Assembly: GCA_959347315.1 (NCBI GenBank) | Contig: OY365816.1 | Location: forward strand, 27,469,215-27,533,214 | DNA length: 64,000 nt | DNA from: Bimastos eiseni | Lineage: Eukaryota; Annelida; Clitellata; Crassiclitellata; Lumbricidae | Reading direction: 5' to 3' | Shown: in pieces, positions 36,298 to 47,248 of the stretch | Layout of the letters: every line of letters starts with the position of its first letter | Numbering within the stretch: the stretch's first letter is position 1 | Translations under genes and position numbers: made by a program | Notes under the pieces: generated by a model | What the model was told of the DNA's origin: nothing | The model's database searches: none | What the model saw: only the letters and a program-made list of their open reading frames with translations

Positions 36298-39200
36298 TTA
36301 ACGGGGGAATTCTTCCCGGCGAGCCTCGACCATTTCTCTGTGAACCTTGCTGACCATGTGGGCGGAGTAGGGCTGTGGGCCGTTGAAACTCCTCTCACAG
36401 ATCTCACAGTAGTACTTGGCAGCGACTGTGGTTCCTGATCCGGTTTTGCTGTAGGCTGATCTGTATGGCTCATAGGCTGTTCAAAACAAGAAAAGAACTT
36501 TTATAGAAGCATGTAATGACTTGTTGCTGTTCAGGACAACTTCTACAGAAGCATGCAACCACTTTTTGTTGCTCAGGACAACTTGTATAGAAGCGTGTCG
36601 TGACTTATTGTTGATCAGGACAACTGAACAGCTTACATAAAAGCATGCAACGACTTATTGTCACTTAAGACAAGGGAATAACTTGTTTACAAACACATAA
36701 TGACCTATTGTTGCAACAGAAACTTGGGCCATAGCAATACAATTGTATCTGACAATGCTCCCCTAAAACACAAGTGAGCAAGCAGGTGACTGACTGAAAG
36801 ATAGAATCAGGAGCATTGCTCAACCTTCTCAGAGTGACAATCAAAGTGGAGATTGAACCAATGCTCGGCATGTTACAGGTCAAGAGATCTAGCATTTGGC
36901 ACAGTTCTGGAAGATATAACCGGCTTATAACAAAGAACTGAATGATAACAAAGAACTGAATTAAAACAAATAACAGAATTTTAACCAAGAATGCTAATAA
37001 CAAAGATCTAGCTTACAGCAAAGAACTTAATAATCATAAATAACTGAATTATAAAAAATTGAATTATAACAAGGAATTACTTAACCCATATAAGAAAGAA
37101 TTGAATTATAACAGACATAACATAACATTGAACTGTCTAACAACCGAGTTAGGCTATAATAAGTTCATCTTCTACAGATTATTAAATGGAAATTATATAC
37201 AGACACAATTCAAAATCTCTACTCCGAGGCAACAATGCCAATTCATGCACTCTGGCAGTGCCAGTCCTAAGACTGGATAAAGGAGGTATGCTACAATGAT
37301 GATCTTTGTTACTACACAGGACTTGTAGTTAAACTGCAACTGCTGTTACCAGTTTTACACAAAGAGGTCACTAACAGCAAGCAAGGGTACCTTAGAGGCT
37401 ACTAGTAATAGCTCAGAGGTTACTAAATAAAAGCAACAGGAAATGATGATCTCACGTTTTGCATTTACAGGTTCCTCCACCGTTTCTTCGATGACGCGGT
37501 TCTGCAGCCAAGGCAGGGTTCCAGTGTCTTCGATAACCTATCGAAACCAGTACGCAACAGCTGATTGCCTTGCTCAACAAACCAGGGTCAACTAAGATTA
37601 GCAGAAAGCAATGATGTACACTAAGGGTCCCTTGGACGATGCACTGGGGCGCAAAGCGAAGGAGCCGAGTCCAAGACCTGTATCCCCGTAAGGTTGACTA
37701 GTCCTTTTTTTGCCAGGTGGTGGCGCTGGTTAAATTAGATTACTACGTAATGGGCTGTTTGTGCAGCTGTCAACAGTTAAATTCTACTCCTCTAATAATT
37801 TGCCATCATTCGTTTAATCTATGTTTGTAATCATAATAAATATAGTTTAAGAGACGTGTATAAATCGTTTCTGAAACTCGAATCGGACATACTCAGACAC
37901 GATGTTTAACTAACTAACTCCTAAACAATAGCCTATGTAGGTCGACAGCAAAGCTTGCATGCTGTCCAATCACGCGCCTTGAATATGACAGACACGCGTA
38001 GGTCACGTGATTTAGGTAATTCCATAGATAGGCTGTGTTAACAAGAATGGCACATACGCTGGGATCACACAAAACACGCCACACCCACATTTATAAGCCA
38101 AGAAATCATCTACCATCATGTAGGTGGATGGCACGTATCCCTGCTGTCCCTTCTCGTTCTTTGCTCTCCACCAGAGATCCTGCTCCGGGTGCACACCGAC
38201 CTTCGTCAGCTGCTCGGCCTGCTTGAAGCTCAGCTCGGCTCCCGCTCCGAGGGGACTGTTCGCGTTCGCGGTGTAGTTGTGCTTCGCGATGAGCCGGTAA
38301 CCTCCGCCCTTCGACGGCTCGACCTTTGGCGCGACCTCCGAAGGTCCACGGTTGGATGGCTGAGGTTTCGGTCGACCAGAATCCTGGAAGGAATTGCATG
38401 GGTCGGATCGAGGAGGATTGTCCTTGGGAGCAGATGAGTTGGAACTAGGATTTGGCCAGTGCCCGATCTCTCGATCCTCCCTTCGTTTCTGATCATCCGA
38501 GTAAACTCGATCTCTGGTTGACCACTGCCTGGTTTCGAGCGTCGACGGCCCGTTCTCCTTGACCGCCGACCACTGGTCACTCGCTGACCGTTGCCTGTTG
38601 GATGGCTGGGCATTTGCAGGAGCCGACCACTGCCTGCTTTCGCTGACTGGTTGGGTATTTCCAGGTGCAGACCACTGCCTGGCTTCGTTGACTGGCTGGG
38701 CATTTGTAGGAGCCGACCACTGCCTGCCTTCATTGGCTGGCTGGGCATATCCAGATGTAGTCCACTGCCTGCTTTCACTGATAGGTTGGGCATGTCCAGG
38801 AGCAGACCACTGCCTGCTGATGTTGGCTGGTTGGGCAGTTCCATTAGCCGACCACTGTCTGCCTTCATCAGCTGGTTGGGCATTTCCAGGAGCTGACCAC
38901 TGCCTATTTGCACTGACCGGCTGGGCATTTCCAGGCGCTGAACACTGCCTCTCCTCACTTCCCTTCTGGGCATTTCTGCTGGCTGATGACCACTGTCTAC
39001 TCATCTCACTGGGCAGTCGATCCTCCCCTGGAGACCATTCCCTGTTCATTCCCGTCGACTTCCCATTCCCGCTGGCCGTCCACTGCCTGTTTTCGTCGGC
39101 AGGCCACTGGCCACTCATTATCACCAACTGCCCATTCTCAGTTGCTGAACACCGCCCGGCATCCCTACTATCATACGTGGTCATATCCATCGGTGGAACG

Positions 39201-40370
39201 AAGACTGACGACACAGGGTTTGGCCATTGATCAGTCGGGTTTCTTGGGTCGTGTGCAGCAGAACCTAGAGCATCACAGAAACAGCTTTAGATACAAGAGA
39301 GAGAGAGAGAGATAAAAAGTGGGTAAATAACAATCAAATGGCACCTAAACAGACCTTAGAGCAGCGTCGGCCAATGTTTCTTTGCCGTGGAACCATTTCG
39401 ACTGTTAATTATTTTCATGGAACCAGGTCCTAGACTAAGCATACCTTTTGTAGGTACAAATGATTGCGAGTGTAGACATTTATAGGCTTAGTCCTCAATT
39501 ACATCAATAATAATACAAATATCCACAACAATGACATATGAATGTTCTTTTACATAAAGATATAGAGTGATCAGTATAGAAAATAATAACAGAAAATTTA
39601 TTCAAATTATAAGTTATCAGCGGAAGCCATTTCTTTCCCTCTCGGAACCCTAGGGTTCTGCGGAATACCATTTGTTGCCTCTTTCTGGTAGCGCTTTAGA
39701 AGTCTGTAGTTTACAATTACGAGTTATCGCACGAAAAGGCTGTCCCATTAACAAATGATGACGAGTTCTCTGCCCCCATATGTAGGTCCATTCCACTCGG
39801 ACACCACTTGTCGAGGGTCGCTACACAGTGCCATGGGGTAGATTCGAACCTGCGACCCCATAGTTACAAGGTCCAGAACATGCTGCTACACAACTGCATC
39901 CCACTAGAAATACACTGCATATTCTAATCTGCCTGGGTTGAATATTTTCAAATATACCATTCAGAATGTTGGTTGACGAACCATTGGTAAAAAAATGTGG
40001 GGGAATTGAGTCGATTTTGTATTTTACCACTTTCTGACAGAATACACACAACTTGAACAACAACCACTTCCTACCGATTTCTTAATTTTCATAACTGTAA
40101 GCAGAACACAAATTATTCGACTCTCGATAGCTGAATCATACTGTCAAATTGAAAGACCTCTAAAGAATTGTGATTGTGGTCACACCATAAACATTTGCAA
40201 TTACAAAACTTGTACCAACCTTGAGCCTTGTTCCAATCACAGCCTCCCAAAGAGGTGTTGTTTCTGGAGCTGTTTGTAGCCTTAGCCTGTGAGCGAAGAG
40301 CCCGCGCCGGATCCCACGACTTGAGACCGAAAACGCCCATTGTGCAATTCTGGAATCGAATCGGAATCAT
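36298..40370 (-). CDS. SH3 and U1/JAZ-type zinc-finger protein with 15-residue repeats
   Basis: Four coding exons in phase with GT-AG borders: 40220-40370 (ATG start), 38114-39264, 37456-37537 and 36298-36476 (stop TAA), giving 520 residues. The large exon carries a Gln/Asn/Trp-rich region with about eight 15-residue units of the form RQWSAPGNAQPVSES. It then encodes an SH3 domain at about residues 373-434 (AKHNYTANANSPLGAGAELS, WWRAKNEKGQQGYVPSTYM) that ends at the exon border. After LPWLQ comes a C-terminal zinc finger, CEICERSF then H..H with spacing C-x2-C-x12-H-x5-H, typical of U1/JAZ-type fingers that bind RNA or nucleic acid. I do not recognise an orthologue. A signalling adaptor that also binds RNA or protein through the finger is an inference. 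An upstream non-coding exon is likely, since CCACCAG just before the ATG looks like an acceptor. Confidence 0.8.
37225..37350 (+). repeat. Dispersed repeat family D, 5' part
   Basis: GCACTCTGGCAGTGCCAGTC, TGGATAAAGGAGG and TTAAACTGCAACTGCTG match 45360-45460. It lies in the last intron of the SH3/zinc-finger gene. Confidence 0.6.
37625..37835 (+). repeat. Dispersed repeat family D, 3' part
   Basis: AAGGTTGACTAGTCC, GTGGCGCTGGTTAAATTAGA and CTCTAATAATTTGCCATCAT follow the same order as in 58925-59050 and 45490-45720. Confidence 0.65.
38590..38950. repeat. 45-bp coding tandem repeat
   Basis: About eight 45-bp units (ACCACTGCCTGCTTTCACTG-type on the plus strand) encode the 15-residue RQWSAPGNAQ motif on the minus strand. 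Unit divergence is mostly at variable residues while R-Q-W and A-Q-P are kept, which suggests selection on the protein. Confidence 0.85.
39775..39905 (-). repeat. tRNA-derived SINE
   Basis: The minus strand reads GGGATGCAGTTGTGTAGCAG and later CAGGTTCGAATCTACC (B box). Same family as 49625-49800. It sits in the first intron of the SH3/zinc-finger gene. Confidence 0.65.
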
Positions 40371-40789
40371 TCTTTTCTTGATCAGCCGACAATCTGGTGG
40401 GAAAAAAGGATTACGATATCATAACACATTTATTTATTCTACATAACAGTAGATAAACAAGAGATAAACGCGTGCATCTACATACTTGCTAAATACAGGC
40501 GTCAAATCGTGCATGCCCTACTTGCACTACCAAAAGCATTGCAAAGTAAGTCGTTATTAAATGTAAAAATACATGTTTCGCGGTATATAAAAACTGGAAA
40601 AACGACAAATAGATGCTAATTCATTACATTTTGTGACACCTTCTTTAAAGTCACAGCTTTTAAAAGAAATGCGAATCGTAACACGCTTCTAAAATTGCAG
40701 CTAATCTGGTTTCCGGTACACCGCTAGCAGCTACCAGCTGTGGTTGCTGAGGCGCCTTATTACCTTAGCGCTAAACTTTACCAACATCC
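40371..40789. other. Upstream region of SH3/zinc-finger gene
   Basis: Likely holds 5' UTR and perhaps an upstream intron. I see no clear TATA box or first exon. Confidence 0.3.
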
Positions 40790-41210
40790 CGTAATCGCAA
40801 TCGCAATCGTCCGAATCGTAATCGTAATCTCACCATTTTACAGTGCCCACAAAAAAGCCGCGAGAACCAGCTTTTTCACAGGCGCTTACTCAAAACAAAA
40901 TCGATACGCAGATGTTAAAATCCAGATAGTCAGACAGGCTGGCAGACAGACAATCAAACGATTAAGGCGGTTGATGTTTTGAGTTTAAACAACGAATGAG
41001 ATATAGGAAAGAGGATCATCGGGATTGAATTTGCGAATGAGCAGTCTTTTAAGTTTTGAGTGAAAAACCTTTGAGGCGACAGCCATAGGTGTGGTCTTGA
41101 TGAATTCGTAGGATGGATCATGGATCGGATATATAATCACAATACGCTACTGGAAAGAGTTTATTCCAACGAGGCACAATCAAACGCTTTACTTACAAAG
41201 CTCCACATTT
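40790..41210 (-). repeat. LINE 3'-UTR and tail, (TAATCG)n terminus
   Basis: The reverse complement of 40790-40920 gives AAGCGCCTGTGAAAAAGCTG, GGGCACTGTAAAATGGTGAG, then ATTACGATTACGATT. It is a third copy of the tail at 16321 and 16690. A 3'-UTR-like stretch continues to about 41210. Confidence 0.6.
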
Positions 41211-41671
41211 TTCAATCCCATAAATAAAATGGCTTCCGTTTTAAAATTTGTATATCAAGTAATACAGTTAATAAAGATATTCAAAATAAGTAACCTTACT
41301 TAATTACTTGCTTTTCTGATATTACTCTATCGCTCGTAAATAGATACGCGATGTCCTGCTTTGAGGTGCGATTTGATAATAATGTAGGCCTAATGGCCTA
41401 TTGACGACAGCGATGAGTTTAGTATTTTCACTGAAGTCTTCACGCTTTTGTGTTTCTAAATAAATTCCTACACATTAGTTGATCTCCTCGGATAACTTAC
41501 ACGAACACCTAAATTTGTTCGCTTTATTTTCGTCAGTAGGCCCTAGGTGTTACTTCTAAGCCAAGGACCAGTAGTTTTGTTTCTTTTCCGCGGTGTCGTC
41601 GGTAGGCTATAACTTAAATTCAGACTAGTTTTAAAACACAACTGGTTATATGTACCAACAGCCTCTCATAA

Positions 41672-42182
41672 GGGCCCATCCACATAATTTTTTTATGACG
41701 TACGCAAAAAATCGGATTTTCGGACCCCCTTCCTTCCCCCTTTTGCACCGCATACATTTCATCGACCCCTTTCTCCCATGCGTACGTACATTTGAGCTCT
41801 ACCCGCCCCCTCCCCCATTGCAAAGGTTAAATAGCTAAAAACATCTATAAGACATTGATTTTACCACAGGCTATTTAGTTTTTTTAAGCATCATTTTTAA
41901 CAGCTTAAATTTGTTAACTGTTCTGAAGAAATAAAACACTAACAATACTTGCATTAGAAACCGTTTTAATGCTACATATAATTGATTAAGCAGAAATATA
42001 GTATGTGATTAGGTTTACAGTTCTGATTTTCATAGTCTGTATTGTGGACGTCATAATTAGACAATTATGTTTGCGTACTTACATATTTTCTGGACTCCCT
42101 CCCACCATACGCACTCGTACGCAAAATGGCCGAAATTTTAAACCTCCTCCCCTTGCTGCGTACGTAATATGTGGACGGACCC
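41672..42182. mobile_element. MITE with GGGYCCRTCCACAT ends and TAA duplication
   Basis: The left end GGGCCCATCCACATAA and right end (reversed) GGGTCCGTCCACATATTACG are inverted repeats, with further pairing of ACGTACGCA. TAA flanks both sides (41669-41671 and 42183-42185). A 3-bp TWA duplication fits PIF/Harbinger-like elements; the superfamily is an inference. 511 bp, no transposase. Confidence 0.75.
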
Positions 42183-42639
42183 TAAATTGACAATTTCGTT
42201 TTTTATGGACAGTTTATTCAAGAGGACACACGAAACCACCAACTGGTAACTTACTAAATGTAGCGCAGTATTAATAACTCACTATGTTGTAACCTACACC
42301 TAGTATATAAATAAGTATGTAAGTAAGTATATTCCTTAATCAGATGTCTGCAAACGCATGACAGGTACAAATAAAACAGGTACGAACAAAACATCTATAT
42401 ACATAATCTGTCGAGAGTATAAAAATTAGTAAAATGCCAGGATAGCAACTATTAGGGCCGGACAGGAGGGAAAGTCAATGGGGGCTAAGGCGCTGATACA
42501 ATAATCTGATAATAAAGCCACACCGGGTGAAATCATCAATCAGCCCGGGGGAAATGCCTGTTGTGAGCACGCGGTCGCAACTGCAACAACAGTCATTAAA
42601 TTAAACAACTGGAGGGCAACTGTTTAATGAGTCGTGATC
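42183..42639. other. No gene seen
   Basis: AT-rich intergenic DNA with no recognised feature. Confidence 0.35.
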
Positions 42640-43030
42640 GTAATCTTCGAACTTCTGAAGCACCACTCGAAAGCCAAGCGTAGGTTTTCAACTCATTCAC
42701 GAGCGCTGCGTCAAGTCATTGAGATTGTCAGAATGCTAGTCAGAGTCTGGAGGTAGAGATGCTGTTAAGGAGGGTGTCGTTTAGGTCGAGAATAGATAAA
42801 TCGGGGTAAGAAGTTCATGAAGATACACATACTTTAATTGCGAGTGGAATGCAACGAAATACCCAGTGGTTGAAGGTAAGAAGAGCCTGGTGCAGACGAT
42901 ATATAGAGGAGGCACTGAAAATATGGGGTGCAATGTTGGATATGGGTCGGTTGAAGAAGTTGAATTTGAAACACTCAGTGAGCTAGTGACTGGGGTCTAT
43001 GAAGAATTGAGGTTTGAGAACTCAGAAAGA
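42640..43030 (-). mobile_element. L2/CR1-like retrotransposon 3' end
   Basis: Parallels 19040-19530 on the minus strand: tail CAGCGCTCGTGAATGAG and TACGCTTGGCTTTCGAGTGG, then the 3'-UTR, then GTGCAATGTTGGATATGGGT against GTGCAGCGTTGGATATGGCT in the other copy. Coding frames are destroyed. Confidence 0.6.
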
Positions 43031-43075
43031 CACATTTAACGTTTTATTTAAATATAAGATTATCACTAATGCCAA

Positions 43076-43380
43076 CCAGGGATGTAACAAGCGGGGGCAA
43101 GGGGGGCACCTGCCCCCCAGTTTCAAAACTGGAGGGGCAAAGCCCCCTCAGTTTTAGGGCTCAGTGCCCCCCATGTGCCCCCCAAATCGGTTCTTTTTTA
43201 TGTTTATCCAATGGCTTTTTAAGATTACCTTTGTTAAAATAATGTGTGCCCCCCATTTTTCAAATTTCTGGGGGGCAAAATTCAAAAAGTGGGGGGAGGC
43301 AAAAAAAATTTTTTTCACTTCGCGCAATATTTTATAAATTATGTCCCCCCCCACTTTTCAAAACCTTGTTACATCTCTGG
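43076..43380. mobile_element. Palindromic MITE with 6-bp duplication TGCCAA
   Basis: Ends CCAGGGATGTAACAAG and (reversed) CCAGAGATGTAACAAG differ at one base. TGCCAA flanks both sides exactly (43070-43075 and 43381-43386). The interior is rich in G/C runs, such as GGGGGGCACCTGCCCCCC. 305 bp and non-coding. I do not know its family. Confidence 0.8.
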
Positions 43381-43646
43381 TGCCAACATTTAAGCGTTAT
43401 TGACAGATTGTTTTCTCAACAAACCGAGTATTCTATAGGCTATATAGGTTTTACGATGCACTACGTAATGTACGCCCTGACTAGCAGTCGCTATAGTTAA
43501 ATTATCGTCACTTGTCATTCGTGCTGTATACTTGCAATCATGCTGCAGGTTGTCAGTTTAAAGTCACAGGTCGTTAAACGAAATTCAACGAAAAAATTAA
43601 ACGAAACATTATACTAAATTATTAACATTACTGGTGAAGAAAATGC

Positions 43647-43677
<31 letters not shown>

Positions 43678-43773
43678 CCATTCAATTAGTTTTGAACTTT
43701 TGAGACAAGATGGCCGTCGGTGACGACTTCTGCAGACTAATGACGTCCGTTAGGCATTTATGTCATTGGGCAT

Positions 43774-44994
43774 CTACTGACGTCGGTTAGGTATGGACTG
43801 AAGAATGAGATTGCAAACCCCTCTGCCTACGATCGACCCCACATTTCCGGTGAAAGCGGCGCCTCCCTGGGTTTTGAACACGACGTTACCCACCGCGGTC
43901 CCGATGGTCCAGCCCAACTGCTCTGCCATGATGGGACCTTCCCTTGCGGCCATGGCCCTCAGTCGCGGCGCAAGCCTGTCATCCTTCTCTATGATCGAAT
44001 CCGCACATTCGTGCAAGGCATGCTGAGCTAGATCAATAGGTTTGACACAGAGGTACCTCATGGCCCTCCGGACTTGCGGAAACAAACGGACCCTTCCGTT
44101 GCCTTCTGCATCTTCGAGCAGTTGTTCCATCGCTCCCCTTATGTCAGGCACGTGTCGTCTGCCATTGATAGGCCTACCATCCTCTGGGCCTCCTCTGTCT
44201 TGAACACCATCTTCCTGTGCCCATCCGACACCATTTCCTTGTGCTCTTCCATCGTCTTTCTTTGCCCAACCGACACGATTTCCCTGTACTCTTCTATCGT
44301 CTTCCTGTACCCATCCGACACCATTTCCCTTGGCTCTTCTATCATCGTCCTGTCCTCTGAAGTAAACAACATAGCTGCAACCAGGGCAGAGAGCTCGAAT
44401 CAGTTCTTCACGGTCGTATTGCTTCTCAAAGAAATCAGAGGTCATCTCCGGACAGAATGGACAGACCAGGTCCCTTTCACGGCGGCGTGGATTAGGATCC
44501 GGGTTCCCGTGGCCTCCTTGAACGACTTCATAGTTCTCGCCGATCCTGTCCTTTCCCGCACGCTCCGTGCCCTGAACGCTCTGGCAATTTCGGCAAATCA
44601 GTTCTTGTAAACCGTTTTTATCGATCACCTCGAACTCATCCAGGCTGTCGTTGCCGCACATGACACACGGCTCCATTCGAGCGAATTCCCTCACGAATTC
44701 CTCCAGATTCTGCGTGTCGTCGAAGCCCCAGAGGTGGCCGCAGCCCCTGCACTGTCGCAGGTCGTCCTGGGGGGTGTCGACGACCTCACCCTTGCAGTTT
44801 GGACACGGGCGGTTGAGACACATTTCGCGTATGTAATCGAGGGCTCGCATCGTCTCGTCGGCCACCATATTCTCGTCGTAGTCCGCACCCGTCGCCATCT
44901 GGCAAGGTTCGGGGCAATCTGGCATGCAGTGACAAGGTAGGTCTGGGTGAAAATGCGGCGGTTCATAGGAAGCAAAGCAGCATTCGGCGCTCAT
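43774..44994 (-). CDS. Unrecognised triple zinc-ribbon protein with repeats and glycine-rich C-terminus
   Basis: Single 406-codon coding exon with ATG start and a base composition much richer in GC than its surroundings. Residues 5-31 are Cys/Pro-rich. Three CxxC...CxxC zinc ribbons follow: C64/C67-C82/C85, C110/C113-C134/C137 and C178/C181-C203/C206. Residues 217-261 are three 15-residue units such as DDGRAQGNGVGWAQE. The C-terminal part (about 305-406) has a helical segment, then a nearly uncharged Gly/Ala/Val stretch (GWTIGTAVGNVV, FTGNVGSIVGRGV) with small-residue spacing like a glycine zipper, which could enter a membrane or pack tightly. I do not recognise the family and assign no function. 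An AG acceptor just before the ATG (ATCTAG/CTGCAG) suggests a 5' non-coding exon, perhaps at 47602. Confidence 0.8.
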   Translation of the reverse strand: MSAECCFASYEPPHFHPDLPCHCMPDCPEPCQMATGADYDENMVADETMRALDYIREMCLNRPCPNCKGEVVDTPQDDLRQCRGCGHLWGFDDTQNLEEFVREFARMEPCVMCGNDSLDEFEVIDKNGLQELICRNCQSVQGTERAGKDRIGENYEVVQGGHGNPDPNPRRRERDLVCPFCPEMTSDFFEKQYDREELIRALCPGCSYVVYFRGQDDDRRAKGNGVGWVQEDDRRVQGNRVGWAKKDDGRAQGNGVGWAQEDGVQDRGGPEDGRPINGRRHVPDIRGAMEQLLEDAEGNGRVRLFPQVRRAMRYLCVKPIDLAQHALHECADSIIEKDDRLAPRLRAMAAREGPIMAEQLGWTIGTAVGNVVFKTQGGAAFTGNVGSIVGRGVCNLILQSIPNRRQ

Positions 44995-45339
44995 CGCACC
45001 AACAAAGTCTGCAGTCTAGATGCAAAGAAAACAAATACTTTTAGATCTAAACCTTGAATATATGTATTCTATATATTTATATGTTTGTCAAGAGGAACCA
45101 TAAGCAGGTACTCTGTTTCAACCGCCCATTAGACGGAATTTCTGTCGGCGGGCCTGGCCTATCATGAAGTCACAATAGCTGTAACTATGGGGTTTATTTA
45201 TGAAGGATAGGCCTAATCGACAAATAATTATATTTACAGAATAAAACAGAGCCTGTGGAGGACAATTATAACATCATATTAATACCGGACATAAAACTTA
45301 AGTGCAGCGACATCTGGGTCAATAGGCCTATCGGCCTAT

Positions 45340-45720
45340 AGCCTACGCACAAACTCCACCACTGTTTTGCACTCTGACAGTGCAAGTCCCAACCCAGGAT
45401 AAAGGAGGAGGGCGACACTAATGATCTATTTTATCACGCAGACGCAGTGACATGAAACTGCTGCTTACTACTATTGCCTAAAGGTGAACAAGCACACTAG
45501 CTGGGACGCAGAGCTGAGGAACTCATTTTATTTGAAACCCGTATCCCCCCTCAAAGTTGACTATTTATTTCGCAAGGCTGCATTTGTTAAAATGAGATGC
45601 ATGCAAAATGAGATGCATACAACAACAATGTGCGCCTTGCATGGCTGTCGACGGTTAAATTCGACTCCTGTAATAACTTGTCATCATTCGTTCGTACTAT
45701 GTTTGTAATCATACTGCGGC
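45340..45720 (+). repeat. Dispersed repeat family D, longest copy
   Basis: Contains in order AACTCCACCACTG, AGGATAAAGGAGGAGGGCGA, GAAACCCGTATCCCC, AGTTGACTATT, GCGCCTTGCATGGCTGTC, TTAAATTCGACTCCTGTAAT and TAATCATACTGCGGC. Other copies are at 24905, 29795-30047, 37225, 37625, 50530 (inverted) and 58925. No A/B box or coding part was seen. Confidence 0.7.
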
Positions 45721-45723
<3 letters not shown>

Positions 45724-45776
<53 letters not shown>

Positions 45777-45990
45777 TTCATCATCATCATCTTTAGTAAT
45801 TTTTATTATTATTTTTTTTTTAAACCAGGCAACATGCAGAGACTACTCAAATAGGACGGGGCACTTATTTTACTATTATTTTATTTTGATCATAATTATT
45901 ATTATTTTATTAATATTATTATCATTTTCATTATTATTATTACTATTATTATTGTTATTATTATTATTATTATCTTTATTATTATTAATT
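45724..45990. repeat. (ATT)n microsatellites
   Basis: ATT runs at 45724-45776 and, less perfect, at 45885-45990. Ile/Leu-rich open frames here are artefacts. Confidence 0.9.
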
Positions 45991-46510
45991 ATTATGAACT
46001 TGTTAGAAAATCGAGTCAACAAAGACAAACATTCTGAAACAGCTGCTCCCTCGTCAAGATCCGTCTGAGCAAAAGTTCCTCGGAAGGCAACGGCGTTGTA
46101 TTGTTGCGTTTATTGATGGCTGAACAGCGTTTTGTACTTGCCTTTGTTCTAATTTCCTATGCTTAGGTGTTGCAAAATCACAGTTATTATACTTCATAAT
46201 ATGAGCCATGTTGATCGTGTTGCAGCGCCATCGCCATCTAGCGAACTGTTAGTTATTATTAGTCACATATTACAGCCATTTGAACTCACTCCCATGTATA
46301 TCTTACAACATGTCTTCTTTTGTTTTATGCCTTTTTGGCAGGTTCGTGTGTCCAATGTCGCCGCTTCTCTCTGTCCTGGGCATCCTTTTTCATCTTCTTG
46401 TAGTCACCTCCTTCCGTCATCCAGTCCAAAATAATTTTTCTCGGATTTCCTCTTGTTCTCTTTCCCTTCATTCTTTCCCTTCATACGCCATGCTCCCACT
46501 TTAAGACAGC

Positions 46511-47248
46511 TAGGGTTACCAGGTGTCCGGTTTTCAACCGAACAGTCCGGTATTTGAGTAGACTGTCTGGGATAAAATTAAAATAAATACCGGACATGTA
46601 CATGTCCGGTTTTTCTAAAAAAAAATTCACATGATAATGTGCGTGTGTGTAGAATACAATAAACACTTGATTACACACGTTTTTAACATTTTAATTTATC
46701 ATTCATTTGCAGCATGTTCATTAAATTTGCAAATTGCAAATTATAAACTTTAAATAGTATTGAATTAGAAGTTTAGAACTATTCTCTTATTATTTACTTC
46801 AAGTCTTATAATAATAGTCTAAGTCTTATTCATTTTCTGCCCACGAAGCCCCGAGGGAAGCAGAACGGGTTTTGAAAATGGGGAGGGGGGCCGGAATGAG
46901 GACTCATGTATTTAACCAGTTTCCTGACTTTTGACTCCACAGAGTAATAGTGTTTAGGAGTAATAACCGTTCAGAGCTTTTGGGGGCGTTTGTGATGGCC
47001 CGATGGGGAGGGTTCAGAGAGGGTTTTTTACGGTTTTACCCCCTCCCTGTGAGGAAGCCCATGAAACACAATCAATCCTATGATTCCTATTTTTTTAAAT
47101 GCACTGATAACAATAATATAACAATATACACAATTTTCCCATGGGTAATACTCTCGTACCCCTACCCCGCTTTGCGTGATACCCGGGAAGGGAAGGATGG
47201 GATTGGGAAGGTGTCCAGTATTTTCAGAAAAGGTATCTGGCAACCCTA
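46511..47248. mobile_element. Non-autonomous hAT element with intact 8-bp duplication
   Basis: Ends TAGGGTTACCAG (left) and, reversed, TAGGGTTGCCAG (right) are near-perfect inverted repeats of the hAT type. AAGACAGC flanks both sides exactly (46503-46510 and 47249-47256), the 8-bp duplication expected of hAT. 738 bp and no transposase. It would lie in the proposed 5'-UTR intron of the zinc-ribbon gene. Confidence 0.85.

Noticed and set aside
38559..39230. 223-codon plus-strand and 247-codon minus-strand open frames with regular repeats
   Set aside because: Shadows of the 45-bp repeat in the SH3 gene; only the RQWSAPGNAQ frame continues into the SH3 domain and splices in phase.
44074..44610. 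178-codon plus-strand open frame
   Set aside because: Antisense shadow of the GC-rich zinc-ribbon gene; its repeats mirror the 45-bp units.
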